Shown here one piece after another: positions 9,801 to 20,989 of a stretch of 64,000 bases of DNA (positions are counted from its first letter, which is position 1; the number at the start of each line of letters is the position of its first letter). The position numbers were made by a program, and so were the translations under genes. Source of the DNA: Platerodrilus igneus (lineage: Eukaryota > Arthropoda > Insecta > Coleoptera > Lycidae); NCBI GenBank assembly GCA_036346225.1, contig JARFIW010001489.1:496001-560000 (forward strand). Direction: 5' to 3'. A model generated the notes under the pieces. The model searched no databases. It was not told where the DNA came from and saw nothing but the letters and a program-made list of their open reading frames with translations.

Positions 9801-10581
9801 ATTGCCCAAAAAGCAACACTCATCTGAATTTTTCACGTTGATGCATGCATATTTATTTGAAATTTGCTTTGGAAGCGGAATAAAAGATGAAACACGTCCA
9901 TTGCCCATTTCGTATTTATTAATATTAACTTCCATCGATACAATTTTTTTCAAAGCCCAACCTGATTTTGATTCCTGAAACTCCGATAGTTTTGTTCTTA
10001 GTTTATCAACCACATCATCACGAAACCATGATGTTAAATCCGTTCCTACGTCAATCGCCACATTTTTCGTATTAAAATGTTTAAAATCCGTTACATTATT
10101 TTCATCAATATTAGATGTTTTAATGAATTCTCCACAAAGTGTAATTTAATTTTTTTAAACTATTTTTTATTTTAATTTTAATTACCTTAAAGCAATCATT
10201 AAAAAATGCCATTAAATCCTTATGATGCATGTTTATTATAACGCCTGTTCTAATTCTTCTTGCAAAAGCGGAAACCAAATCAATCCATTTGACTCCCAAA
10301 CGTGATGGTTGTGAAACAGATTGAATGCCGCTTCCTACATGAAAATTTTTAATTGATGATTGGATGCTTTTTAACAATCCCATATTGGTTTGAATTTGCC
10401 TTAACTGACCTAAATTTAACTCGCCATGTCTAACCGCCTTTACAAATAACCTTAAGTATCGTTTGATATATTTTAACAAAATTTCAGCTTCTTTAATTGT
10501 ATACTTTTTAAATAAAATAGTGCATGCGTTATTAACTTTAAAAACAATTTCGCTACTTAAAGTATTAATATGTTCAGTCAT
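6805..10581 (-). pseudogene. Protein-primed type-B DNA polymerase of the Polinton, multiply frameshifted
   Basis: The N-terminal part (10581-10120) starts at a clear ATG and includes GVKWIDLVSAFARRIRTG. It continues at 10061-9768 (IDVGTDLTSWF, INKYACINVKN-type text). A zinc-finger-like segment (CDRC...H...C) and the exonuclease I motif YSDFETI lie in 9733-9125. A second Cys/His cluster and exo II (HNMSGYDSHF) lie in 9050-8346. Exo III (YMKTDIMLL) is near 8320-8360. Polymerase motif A ([12 protein letters not shown]) is in 8323-7628, motif B is split by a frameshift near 7615, and motif C (MYSDTDSFIYE) is near 7320. The C-terminus ends with a TAA at 6805-6807. The coding order is complete at about 1,250 codons, but at least seven frame changes break it. 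In an active element this enzyme replicates the genome using a terminal protein as primer. Confidence 0.92.
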
Positions 10582-10633
10582 TATTCAAAACAAGCAATAA
10601 TTATAAAAACATACCAATTATTTTTTTGTTTTT

Positions 10634-10945
10634 CTAAATGTGTTCTATTCTGTAGGAAACAAGATGATTGGGTCTTTTAATATCTATTAGTTCTAATACG
10701 GTTATTGCGTATTTTCCAGAACCCAATTCCTCAATGTTTTTTCTCCACAATTCCGTGTTGCGTTGTGGTAGAAATGAAATATTGTCCGCTAACTCAATAA
10801 GAACACAATCGCCATATTTGGAATGCACTATTCTTGCTCTGTAAATTCTTTGTGGAACGTTTAGTGGCAATTCGGCTAACCTCTTTGCCTCTTTTCTAGG
10901 GCCTACAACGGACTGTTTATTATTGTTTTGTATTACTTGATCCAT
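10634..10945 (-). CDS. Small conserved Polinton protein, intact
   Basis: The ORF is 103 codons from a real ATG at 10945. It begins MDQVIQNNNKQSVVG and contains LPLNVPQRIYRARIVHSKYG, DCVLIELADNISFLPQR and a basic, beta-rich end. I recall a protein of this size and pattern (LxLNVPQxI, then an E-L-x-D-N-x-x-FLPQR segment) encoded beside the polymerase in arthropod Mavericks. An OB-fold or single-stranded DNA-binding role is plausible from size and strand pattern but is inference. It is the only gene of this block without a visible break. It lies upstream of the polymerase on the same strand, 52 bases from its start. Confidence 0.62.
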   Translation of the reverse strand: MDQVIQNNNKQSVVGPRKEAKRLAELPLNVPQRIYRARIVHSKYGDCVLIELADNISFLPQRNTELWRKNIEELGSGKYAITVLELIDIKRPNHLVSYRIEHI

Positions 10946-11940
10946 CTACAAACAACAGCAATGCTGTTACAAACTTGCAAATATTATAAAGTAAAATATT
11001 CTTTTTACAAAATAAAGAAAAATGTAACTTACTTTTTATACTAACGCTGCACGTATACTGAGCACTTCAAAAACGCAGGTTCAAATAATGGTGAAATTAA
11101 ACGAGTTATATATATATACAATGTCTAATGCGTCATCTACATTCAATCACCAAACCGCTAAAAGTAAAAGAATTTTTATTGCCACATAAATTAAATGTAT
11201 AATTACATTTAAATATATTCAAATTGCTAAAATGTAAGCAAGACATCCTTGATATAAGATTAAATTAATTTTTTATTTAAATCTCAAATAAATCGTGATG
11301 CAAGGTGGTATAATTTGCATACCAATAAGGAAATATACGGCATACCTGTCTTGACATGTTTTTGCAAACACACACACACCTTATGTTAATTAAATACATT
11401 ATATTAAAAGTCGAATGTCGACGTGATTTACATATATTACCATAGATTTATAATTCCAAACACGTTGTTATATTCGACTGCATGCAAATTCTTAGTATTT
11501 TATCGTGACATTGAAATTGCGAGAAGTGAACGACTTCTTTTACAAGATTTTACCTGCAGACGTTTAAAATTTGACCTCCATCATATAACATTTCGTATAT
11601 TTTCTTAATTTTATTTTCTACTTCGTACAAAACGCAGCTTATGAGGAGAGCTAAAACACTCTTTACCACTTGCACGCGTTTGCCTAATATTAAAAATTCT
11701 TCACCGCGGCGTTTTAATTTTTAGCTTAACCTACCCCAGAAAATACGAACCAACACGTGAACTCCATTTTCTACACACACAACATTTTTTAAAATTTAAT
11801 ATTTAATATTTAACGTCGGGAACGCTGCTAAAAAAATTTCTTAAGAAAATATCTCCACCCCAGCGCACGCGCACCACCCCACGACAAAAATCTAACGACC
11901 CCGCCGAACGCACACCCCAAAGACCTAACGACCCCCCGAC
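10946..11940. other. AT-rich flank right of the Polinton, no gene recognised
   Basis: No ORF with a recognisable product is present. The right terminus of the Polinton should fall in this stretch, but I could not find a terminal repeat because the partner end is outside the window. A C-rich, purine-poor block at about 11855-11945 stands out from the AT-rich surroundings. Confidence 0.5.
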
Positions 11941-11944
11941 GCAA

Positions 11945-12110
11945 CAAATTTACACACAAAGACAATTTTGTTCTCAAAGCGGCGTATACATATCTTGCTG
12001 CACGTTTTGTTTCCCAAAGCGGCTTAGCTGTTCATATTGTTCTCGAATCGGCGTATACATATCTTGCTGTGGATCTCTGTTGCCAAAGCGGCTTAGCTAC
12101 CCTACTGAAA
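11945..12110. repeat. Two-unit tandem repeat (69-bp period) related to the 39.7-41.5 kb array
   Basis: The unit starts GTTCTCAAAGCGGCGTATAC at 11970 and recurs as GTTCTCGAATCGGCGTATAC at 12039. Both units carry ATATCTTGCTG and end CAAAGCGGCTTAGCT. The reverse complement is clearly related to 39961-40030 (AGATATGTATACGC and GAGAACAAAAT in the same order). It is therefore a dispersed repeat family. Confidence 0.75.
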
Positions 12111-15100
12111 TTAATGTAAGAATGTGTTGATACTGATTACAAATTAGCCTTTGGGCTTTAGTTTAGCGAGTGATGCCTCAAAAGTTATATTTCTGTTAGA
12201 TTTAAGGTATTACTTGTAAGGAAAAACCGTTGTGGCAATAATAGACTCTACTTTTAGATTTTAATATTCATATGAAAGTATCCTTTTTTAGAGGTTATAC
12301 GTAAGATATTGTTTGTTGGAGAAAAGCTGTTGTGACACGGTACATCAAATTGTAAATTTGAAATTACTGATTTACCTTCCTTTCTAATTTTTTTTGCCTG
12401 GAAAGCTTAATGGAAGTAATGGAATTTACAAAATGAAATTAAATACAACAATATCAAAAAGCATCTACATACTCAAAAACAAATTTCTCTCATACAAAAG
12501 AATATAGAACATTTATAGCATAATTTTTAAACGTAAAATTATTCCCAACAAGTACCTATTTACTTAATTATTACAATGTTCTTCACATAATCTTGGTTAA
12601 AATTTACAGAACTCAAATCCCTTTTCTTGTGGCTAACTTAACTGGCTATTACACCCACACTTGTAAGGGTGTTTGGCCAAAAGTCCTTGACAGATAGTTT
12701 ATTTAAAGTCAATGTGTTTCGAACTCTGATCACATAACTTTCTGGTAAATATGCTTAAAAAAAATTATATAATTAAGACCTATTCTACCTTGAATTCAAA
12801 TGACCAAATACTCAAATCTTATTTACAAACAAAGCAATCTAAAATTAATACTTGCAAAATTCAAAAAGCGCTTATCTTATTCGTAATTAACGTCAGTAAA
12901 TACATTCTGCTTCCATTTTTAAATTGACGTTAATAGCTTAGCTTACAAGATCGCCCATATTATTGAAAATTTCTATTTAGAACATCAGTTTGGAGGAGTG
13001 CATCTTCGATTTAATTATTTAAGTTAGCTATAAAGAGGCTGTTTGTATCGAAGAATGTTTCCTCTTCATTGTTTTAGAATAATTACGTTCCATATTTATG
13101 CAGTTACGTTTTAAGAAATTCATCTCATTTAAAGTTACATTGTAAATATTAAGTACTGTATGCATGCCATTCCGTATACGTAATAAACGACTTTTCTCAA
13201 AGTAACATGATCGCGACTTTATGAATGAATTGAATACATTGTCGATAGCGTAAATTGAAATAAATGAATGAATTACCCTCTAATAAAGTTTACGCTTATA
13301 TACAGGTTATCTAATTACGTCATGGTTCTCCAGAGTCTTCTGGATTTAATTCGAAGGATCACTCATATACGTGGTGTAATATTTCTAGGAACTCCACAGT
13401 TTTAATCGTCTAATTAGCGACAAATCGCCTTGGCCAATTGAATTACGAGCACAGCAGTCATCATTGTTTTATCTTTATCCAACGCAGAAAGTTACTGTTC
13501 GCGTCGTATTGTTTCTTACAGTAACGTAGAAAGATGAAAATAATTGTTATAGATTTTACGACATTTTTAATGTTCGCGTGACTTCTTAGAATAAACGTAT
13601 ATATATTTAATTAATTTATACGACATTTCTTATGAAATGAGGTATTCTCTTTCTTAATCCCGAAAATTCGAGAAAAACTCTTTGTTTAAAAATGAATTTA
13701 TGTTATACACACGGGAGTCAATTTGGCTAATTAAATAAAACTTTAACTGCTTTATGTAGCATTTGACGATGCAATAAGATTTGCATTGTTTTTACATGGC
13801 TATTTTACACCCGGGGTAATTATTGATTACATAAATAGCCAACGCTTTTAATTGCTTTCAAATGCAAACGATTTGCATATTTATAATTGTAAATAGTACG
13901 TGTTCTTATGCATATTTTACGCACATATTTAATAAAAATTCAATAAAATTGCTTTATTTTTACGATAAATGAAAATGAATGGATTTGTACTTATCTCTTA
14001 AAATACTTACTTACAAAAGAAATATTCTATGATTAAGGCTTATTCTACCTTAAATTCAAATGACAAATACTCACATATCAGTTACAAACAAATGGTAAAA
14101 AACTATCAAAGATTTACGTTTTCTTTAGAAAGTGTTCACATGGAAATGGCTATTAGTGATGAAAAAAATCTGAAACATTGGCACCTTCTTCTCGTACACT
14201 GAGGCAGTTGAAGTACAAATATACATTATTCATACAAAAGTATTACATTCAGGAATAAGGAACCTAATTTTATGTTCTGCACCACGTTTATCACAAAGTG
14301 TGTTCATTTAGCTCTTTATATTTAGTTATAGAACTAAAACATATACGAAAATGGAAAGAATGTTGCATTTTTATTTTCCATAATTACTTGTAGCTAACTT
14401 ACTGCAAACCATTTTGACTCTTTGCAAATCGAAGTTATAATAACTTTAAAAATAGTTGGTGAAACGGTCTTAAGCTATTTTGTGTATGATTCCTAGCAAC
14501 AAGGAAACAAATTTAGAAATATCTTAGAAAACATAGATAATAACTTTAATGAATCGTGGGATATATAACAGATAGAAATTGACGCTATAGTTGTGTTGTG
14601 CGTTTGCAATATGCTGTTCTAGGGGTTATCAAGAAAGTGAGTTTGAAGAGACGAAGGGTAATTTTACCTGTTCTTGATTTGCTGTACATCAACTTCATAT
14701 AAAAGAAAAAAAATATTATCTTAGCTACAAAATTCAAAACGAAATCATAAACATTATTCCCAATAAACTTAAATGCTAAATTTTAAAAAAATCAGCATTG
14801 TTACTTTTCTTCAATGGTTTGTGACCTTACTCAAGATATATCAAAACATTATCAGCTGTCTCAAATAATACGTTAACCAAAAATTGAAGAAAATTGTGCT
14901 GGTGCTTCATTTGTCAGTAAGTGTTAAAATATTGTATTGGATTTTTAAAATTGCCGATTGTAAAAATTTAATTTTCTTTCTCCTATTTCTTTTCCACATA
15001 CATCTGAAGCACAGCATTTCAAAAGGCTACTACCGTTTTTCTGTCTTCGTTTCAGACTGCCCGTATTTCATAGGCATACTGTGCTGTGCTCCACACATAT

Positions 15101-15160
15101 GCTTTCAACAATTTTCTTCTTGTTCTATGTTTGTTGTCTTTCCTCATGGGCGCTGTTCTT
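12111..15160. other. AT-rich intergenic stretch without a recognised gene
   Basis: No reading frame here looks like a known protein. The only structure I can support is a 63-bp direct repeat at 12771-12834 and 14031-14093 (shared TATTCTACCTT, AATTCAAATGAC and TTACAAACAAA), about 85% alike and 1.26 kb apart. A weak inverted match of GCAAATCGTTTGC-type sequence occurs near 13780-13890. Confidence 0.6.
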
Positions 15161-15164
15161 TTTT

Positions 15165-15480
15165 GTTAGATGCAGTTCGGTCTCCTTCTATTGTTTTACA
15201 ATTATATACCCTATTTCTCCGACCTTCAGTGGTTGTGCAGAGAGGCAAGCAGCTTGTGGCTGCCAAGTTCCCCCAACACTTAACCATTTACCGATTTAAT
15301 ATATTTTCCAATATGTGTTTTCGCACAGTCATTATTAGTTGCAGATATTTCGCAACTAACAACCAGTTGTTTATACTAATCATCAGATTTATCTGCGTTT
15401 ATTTTTCGTCATTAGGTTTTCCGTCTCAAAACTGGTTGGACACGTACCTGCACTTATTTATATTCTGAGCTAGCCTACAT
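15165..15480 (-). mobile_element. Severely 5'-truncated 3' end of the CFDP2-like LINE
   Basis: This segment duplicates the adjacent 15480-15800 segment. Shared blocks include CTTCTATTGTTTT, AGCTTGTGGCT next to CCCCAACACTTA, TTTTTCGTCATTAG and GGTTGGA followed by TACCT. Its last part encodes, on minus, the same C-terminus (CRLAQN...W/CRY.SNQ) as the larger copy beside it. It is a second insertion or tandem duplication of the LINE 3' end. Confidence 0.65.
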
Positions 15481-18120
15481 AGTTCCCCGAAATTCTCACA
15501 CAGCATGTGTATACAGCTCGTTCCCCTTCTATTGTTTTCTAATTTTATGCCCCATTTCACCGAGATACAGTGAAGGGGGGTAAGCAACTTGTGGCTACCA
15601 ACATTCCCCAACACTTAGACATTTGCCGAAGTAATGGTTTTCCAGTAAATTCTTTCACACACTTAACATTATTCGAGAATATAGCTCAACCAATTCTTGT
15701 AGTTACTTATAATAATCATCATGTTTAAGCACAGTTATTTTTTCGTCATTAGTTTATCCATCTTGGGATTGGTTGGATGCGTACCTCCATTGATTTCTAT
15801 TCTGGGCTAGCCTACACATCTCCCTGAAACCCCTACAGCCTACATCTTTTACTATCTGTGTGCAGCAGTCTAACCTAGGTCTGCCTCTTCTTCTCTTTTT
15901 TCCTATCTTTGCTTCTAATATATTCCTCACTAGTCCCTCATGCCGTAGTATGTGGCCTATCATCCTATCTCTCCTATTTTTTACCGTTTTCCACATATTT
16001 CTTTCTTCCCCTACCATTTTTAGTACCTCTTTGTTCTTAACTTTGTCTGCCCATGATATCTTCATTAAGAGCAGCTTCTAACTCTTCCTTGCTAGACGCT
16101 AATACCGCTATATCATCTGCAAATCTAAGCATATCAATTTTTTGTCCCTGCATAGTAATTCCAAATGTCTTCCTGCATTTGACAGTATTCATTGCCTCTT
16201 CTATGTACAAGTTAACAATCAATAGGGATAGGGCACATCCCTGTCTCACCCCTTTCCTAATGTTACTTCTCTACGTTCCTGCTCTAATTCTATTACTGCT
16301 GTTTGCTCTTTGTACAAGCTATGTACTATTCGTCTATCCCTATAACTCATTCCAATATTTTTGAGTATTTTAAACATTTTTTTCCATTTTACATTGTCGA
16401 ATGCTTTTTCTAGATCTATAAACCCTATATACACGTTTACCCCTTTTTCTATTGCTTTCTTCATTATCACTCTCAGAGCTAAAATAGCTTCCCGTGTTTC
16501 CATGTTTCGCCTAAAATTTTCGAAAATTTTCACATCTATCCGCGCTTTTCTTTTTTGGTATAGTTACTATGATGTTACGTTTGTAATCTTTGGGTATCTC
16601 GCCTGTCTCGTACATATAGCTTACAAGTTGGAGGAAACGTTCTGTTACTACTTGTCCAGCGGCTTTTAGAGTTTTTGCTTGCACCTTATCTGTACCCGGC
16701 GCCTTACCATTTTTCAGACTCTTTAATGCTAGTTCAAACTCATCTCTAAGTATAGGATATCCCGGCACCTTTTTCAATGTCTGATTCCTGTTCTAATGCA
16801 GTTAGTTCCTCTCCTACATATAAATTCCCTATATATTCTTGCCATCTACCCACTTTCTCTACGTTTTCTATGATTATGTTTCCTTGTGCGTCCCTTATAT
16901 TTTTGCTATACGGTTTATATCCCTAAAATTCATTCTAATTAATTTGTATGCTTTGTCTGTTTTTCCTATTTCTATCTTCGTTTGTACCTCTTTGCACTTT
17001 TCTTCAATCGATTGTTCTTTAGCTTTCCTGCATTTTCGAATAATTTTTCATTTTATGTTTTTGTATCTCTGTTTTCCTGTTTCGTCTGATTTATTTTTGT
17101 ATTTTCGTCTTTCTTCTATTAAATTCAGGATATCCTTTGTTATCCATGGTTTCTTATTTTCTTTTTGCGTATACCCCAGAATATCTCTGGCCTCCATATC
17201 TAGGCTCGATTTAATGTTATTCCATTCTGTTTCTACTTCCTTAGTATCAAATATTTTCCCGATATCTTTGAGCAATTTATTTGACCTTTTTTCGAATCTT
17301 TCTTGATTATATCTTTATCTTTTAGTTTCTCTAAGTCCAAGTGCCTTTTTCCGTTTTTTTTCACATTCTTATATATAAGTGCGGCTTTCATAATTACGAT
17401 GTTGTGGTCAGTATCTATATCGCTTCTGGGTAGCTTCTACAGTCTTTTACTTAATTCCTAAACCGTTGTCTCACAAGAATGTAATCTATTTGATATCTTC
17501 CTATATCTTCTGGCATTTTCCACGTATATCGTCTTCTAGCATGATGTTGAAATAATGTGTTTGTGGTGATTAAATTGTTCTTGTTGCAAAATTCTACCAG
17601 CCTATTTCTTCTGTCGTTTCTCGTGCCTATACCAAATAAACCTACTACCGCTCCTTCCCTACCCTCACCTACCACGTAATTATTAAATTTTCATGTCCTT
17701 TTACGTATTTTAATATGTCTTTGATATTTTTGTAGATGGCTTCTACCTCTTCGTCACTGTAGCTAGAGGTGGGCAAAGCTAAAAGCTTACCTACTTGCTT
17801 CATACTTCTAACGTTCTACGCTCCGACTCGCAGAATGTTCCCGACTCTTATTTTTAATTTTCCGATCGCATCCTCCAAAGTAGTCCCCTCCCGGAGATCC
17901 GAACGGGGGACTATTTTAACTCCGGAATCTTTTACCCCAGAGAATGCCATCACGTTTGTTACAATTTAAGTACGCTGTATACTTGGGAGATAATGTGGTG
18001 GTTTCCCGTTGCCTTCCACATCGCGGTAGTGTGTCTTAGACTGCCATACCGACCCTTATTGTCTCTGCCAATCTAAGTACCGAAAGAGCCGCTGCTCTCT
18101 TTCGTGGACCTGTTTTAGTC
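15480..18120 (-). mobile_element. Non-LTR retrotransposon (EEP endonuclease + RT, CFDP2-like), degraded copy 1
   Basis: Read 5' to 3' on minus. The 5' part (about 17950-17775) encodes the endonuclease start with NVRSMKQVGKL. A jump near 17765 goes to YSDEEVEAIYKNI, so about 100 residues are missing there. The endonuclease then continues with GLFGIGTRNDRRNRLVEFC and RYTWKMPEDIGRYQIDYIL (17675-17451). A linker follows at 17275-17048. RT segments are at 16777-16511 (LKNGKAPGTDKV), 16533-16246 (YIGFIDLEKAFD) and 16249-16037 (LRFADDIAVLASS). The C-terminus GKKRRRGRPRL is near 15900. Such proteins are often annotated as craniofacial development protein 2-like. It nicks target DNA and copies its RNA in place. 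Many frame breaks make this copy inactive. Confidence 0.88.
16037..16777 (-). pseudogene. Reverse-transcriptase domain of LINE copy 1
   Basis: Three overlapping frames carry RT blocks in order. They are LKSLKNGKAPGTDKVQAKTL with IPKDYKRNIIVTIPKKK (16777-16511), FIDLEKAFDNVKWKKM (16533-16246, first catalytic Asp), and RQGCALSLLIVNLYIEE followed by LRFADDIAVLA (16249-16037, the F-A-D-D catalytic pair). The two catalytic centres are present but lie in different frames, with shifts near 16520 and 16248. The plus-strand frames across this part are antisense shadows. Confidence 0.88.
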
Positions 18121-18239
18121 TGGTGCCTCACTAACGACCCTACTACTTTGGTTGGACCTGTAGTTTGACTCTTTAGCTCATTAGAACACGCAAACCATTT
18201 CACCTGTTCTAGTAATTTAGAACTTCGGCAAGATGCAGG

Positions 18240-18480
18240 TCCATTCGAAATGGTTAAATTTCATAAGCTGTAAAAATTTCTTTGGATCCCTTTCAATCTA
18301 TCAATGTATATATAGTATTGAGGACACCATTCTACTAAAGCGTATTCTAGTTTTGTTCTAACTAGTGAGTTAAATAGTTGTAACATTGGTTCAACAGATC
18401 TAAAGACCCTACAGGTTCCAAATATTAAACCAAGCATCTTATATGCACTATTAACGACAGAGGTAATATGCCTTGTTACG
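18240..18480 (-). pseudogene. Jockey-type LINE, C-terminal RT fragment (3' half of a split element)
   Basis: The minus strand encodes HITSVVNSAYKMLGLIFG, CRVFRSVEPMLQLFNSLVR and KLEYALVEWCP. This is the post-palm region of jockey-clade reverse transcriptases (H-x-x-x-x-x-x-K-A-x-K-x-LGFI...SLVRxxLEYGxxVWxP). It directly abuts a gypsy gag fragment at about 18480. The 5' RT half of the same kind of LINE resumes at about 20990, so the element was probably split by the LTR retrotransposon between them. Confidence 0.7.
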
Positions 18481-18663
18481 TTTATTTCCGGTTAGTTTAC
18501 TGGTTATAAGGCGGATAAGCAGAGTGTTTCTGTCGTTATCTCCCGGCTTGTAAAAGGTCTTTAAGAATATTTCGTAAGCCGAAATGTAATTACTGAGTAA
18601 GCAGGTATCATTTCCATTGAATGGCGGTATCATTTCGAGGTACAGCTTCATTTCATTAGTCAT
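18460..18663 (-). pseudogene. Gypsy gag N-terminal fragment
   Basis: A clear ATG on minus at 18663 starts about 65 codons: IPPFNGNDTCLLSNYISAYE, then IRLITSKLTGNKRNKAYYL. The pattern IPxFxGxxxxLxxFxxxxE...L...I.xKLxGxA is the N-terminus of gypsy-clade Gag, which assembles the retroelement particle. The reading runs into the neighbouring LINE remnant after about residue 65, so the gene is truncated by the junction near 18480. Confidence 0.6.
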
Positions 18664-19599
18664 TTTGGCTGGGGTAATATTTGGGTAATTTTTAAAAAGT
18701 AAAAAAAAATATATTTTTTTTTTTTTGAAAACAAATTTGGTTTTATTTTGTAGTTTTTGGGTGTTATTTGATGAGTTTTACGTTTGGTATTAGTTTGGTT
18801 GAGTTTACTTTTGATTTGCCGATTTTTAATTTTAATTTCCGAAGTTTCAATGGGCTGGGTTAATTTTGTGGTAATTTATCGGGTTTGAATGTTTTGCGTT
18901 ATTTGCGTCAGTTATTACTTCGCTAATGTTTTATTATGTCGATTTTAATTAGGTGCGTATTAATTCTCTCGTTGGTTTATGCGATTGTAATGCGTCTGTA
19001 ATGCTTACAATGTTGTTATCTGCTGTTACAGAATGTTGTTAGTCACTTAGTTGCATTTGCGTCTTTATTATAAGTTATATTTAATTTTAACGTGGGTGTA
19101 ATTTATTACTCGCAGTGTTTTTATACGATACAATTTGTGAGATTTACTGAAATGTTTTCACGTTTGAATACGGTTGTAATTTAAGTTTTAGTACCGTACT
19201 TTATTTATTCGCTCTGAGTAGTTTTAGATTGATACTTAAATAAAGTTTCCGATTGTAATTTTATGCTGTTTTTAATTTAACAATGCTGAAAGGTTTCGCG
19301 ATGTATTTAAATATCTTTTGTACTGTGATTTATTATTAGATTTTTATGCGTGTTTATTCAAGGTTAGTTTCTATTTACTTTGATGAAGTATGATGAGATA
19401 TTACGTTCAATTTGAATTCGCGCTTTGTTAATTCTCGTATTAAGATGTGGTTTTTTAACAATAGAATGCGATTTGTCTATTTATGGATGGTATTTGCGTT
19501 TGAATCGTGGTGTTGCTTTCGCGTTTTTATTCTTGGTGTATTTAAATTATTTCTGTGCGTCTGTTAATTCTTTTATTGGGATTGGAAGTTTTTTTATTT

Positions 19600-19840
19600 C
19601 TTGTGTTAGTTGAGATTAGAAATTCTAAAATTTGTTGCGCCAGTTAAGATTGAATTAGAAATTCTAAAAATTTTCTTGCGTTAGTTAAGTTTCGATTCAA
19701 AAATTCTAAAATTTTTTGTGCCAGTTAAGATTGTCGAGTTAGAGGTTTAAAAAATTTTTTCGCGCCAGTTAAGATTTAATTCAGCAATCTTAAGAGGTTT
19801 AATTTTGTTTTTATGAATCTTTCTTACGTTAGTTAAAACG
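19600..19840. repeat. About 41-bp tandem repeat carrying PBS-like 12-mers
   Basis: Six imperfect units begin near 19600, 19637, 19678, 19719, 19762 and 19825. Each has a version of GCGCCAGTTAAG followed by an A/T-rich ATTCTAAAA tail. The same 12-mer, in the same orientation, is found at the LTR/primer-binding-site junction (20442-20453). The block lies in the leader of the gypsy element. Confidence 0.75.
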
Positions 19841-20436
19841 TGATCTAGTCTCTTGCGCTTTGCGACTTTTTTTTTTAATTGTCTCTAGTTTTTGTTTCAG
19901 AATAATTTTTCTCAGTTCTTAGTCTCAGAATTTTTTGTTGTCTCAAGTTTTTGTAAATTTTTCATATATACAAGTAAAATAATAATAAAATTTCAATAAA
20001 GGCTTGAAGATAATCTCTAGCAATTGCTAAGTCGATTATTTTCAAAAAATGGCATAAAATATTTGTAACAATAGTTAACATATACATAAATAAATCATAA
20101 AACTAGCAAATATCAAATGTCTTTGTTAATAATAAAATAAATTTTAATTGGTTTAGGAAAATGAACTTACACTATTTGTTTGGTTGCTTTCAGTGATTTG
20201 TTTTCTTTGTTTCTGTTTTTTCTTTTGGACTTCTTGGATTTGATCTATTCTTGTATCGCCTCCAATTTTTCTTTTGTTGAATTCGAACTATGCTTGTTTC
20301 TCCTTCAACGGCTGGATTTGAACGATGCGTGTTTCTTCTCCAGTTTTTGGTTTTGTTCTGCCAAAATCGGAATTGAAATTCCCGGACCACCAGTTCCTCG
20401 AAGTTGGATTCGCTAGTGCCCTTTTGACATCCGTTA

Positions 20437-20450
20437 CGACTGCGCCAGTT
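20437..20450 (-). promoter_or_regulatory. Primer-binding site of the gypsy element
   Basis: On minus the sequence AACTGGCGCAGTCG joins the LTR end to TGGCGCAGTCG. That matches the TGGCGCAGTCG-type priming sites of insect gypsy-group elements, thought to pair with a serine tRNA 3' end. The assignment rests on the motif and on its position between the LTR-like and leader sequences. Confidence 0.6.
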
Positions 20451-20989
20451 AAGGTTCGTGGCTTTAAGCGGTCCTTTTTAAAAAGTCTTCTTTGGTCCTT
20501 AACACATTTATTTGTTTGAACAGATTTGAACAATTACAATTTGAATTAATTTATTCTAAGTCGAAATACATTAATTAATTTGTACAGTGAGTTACCAGTG
20601 AACTGCAAGGTTAAAGCTGAACGTCTGATGAACTGACTAGGAGTGGAGCTCCTGGTCCTTACATAACTTTCTCCCCCTCATATTTCTGTGGGAACCTGCG
20701 GACGTAATGTCTGCTTACACTTTACAATACTTAGTTGCTATCTTAAAAGCTATTCATAAATACAATATTGCAGGCTTATTCTGCGTAATCACGGTACGTG
20801 ACATCCGTCGACCGTCTGTGACCTGACTTTTGCAGTGTCACTAATCCTTGTGCTACTTTGTAGCGTTTCCACTCGTGGGAACTGAAATCATCATAATATA
20901 ATGTAATAAAATGTTGCAACGACATTGTTGCACTGTCCTAACATTTCTTAATGTTTCCTAATATTTCCTAATACAGATATTAGTTTTAT

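Larger units (their letters stand above)
1..10945. mobile_element. Degraded Maverick/Polinton (adintovirus-like) element, left end outside the window
   Basis: This stretch carries the Polinton gene set: penton-like protein, adenain-type protease, basic virion protein, phospholipase A2 protein, FtsK/HerA-like ATPase, integrase with chromodomain, protein-primed DNA polymerase B and several conserved proteins of unknown role. The genes lie in three blocks. The capsid block is on minus (1-2024), the ATPase-to-integrase block on plus (about 2041-5808), and the Cys-rich protein, polymerase and a small protein on minus (5897-10945). The first two blocks diverge near 2030 and the last two converge near 5850. 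The ATPase, integrase and polymerase are broken, so the copy is probably not autonomous. The major capsid gene should lie left of position 1. I could not locate a terminal inverted repeat, so the right end is given at the last gene and could extend about 1 kb further. Confidence 0.9.

Noticed and set aside
10946..12110. Polinton right terminal inverted repeat
   Set aside because: The 69-bp tandem units looked like a candidate end, but their match is to the 40-kb array, and the left Polinton end is not in the window for comparison.
13780..13890. Inverted repeat around GCAAATCGTTTGCA-like words
   Set aside because: The matching segments are short (about 12-15 bases) with gaps, within what AT-rich DNA gives by chance.
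16053..16669. Plus-strand ORFs, Ser/Phe/Ile-rich, looking like membrane proteins
   Set aside because: They are antisense to the LINE reverse-transcriptase domain. The hydrophobic look comes from reverse reading of Lys/Glu-rich codons.
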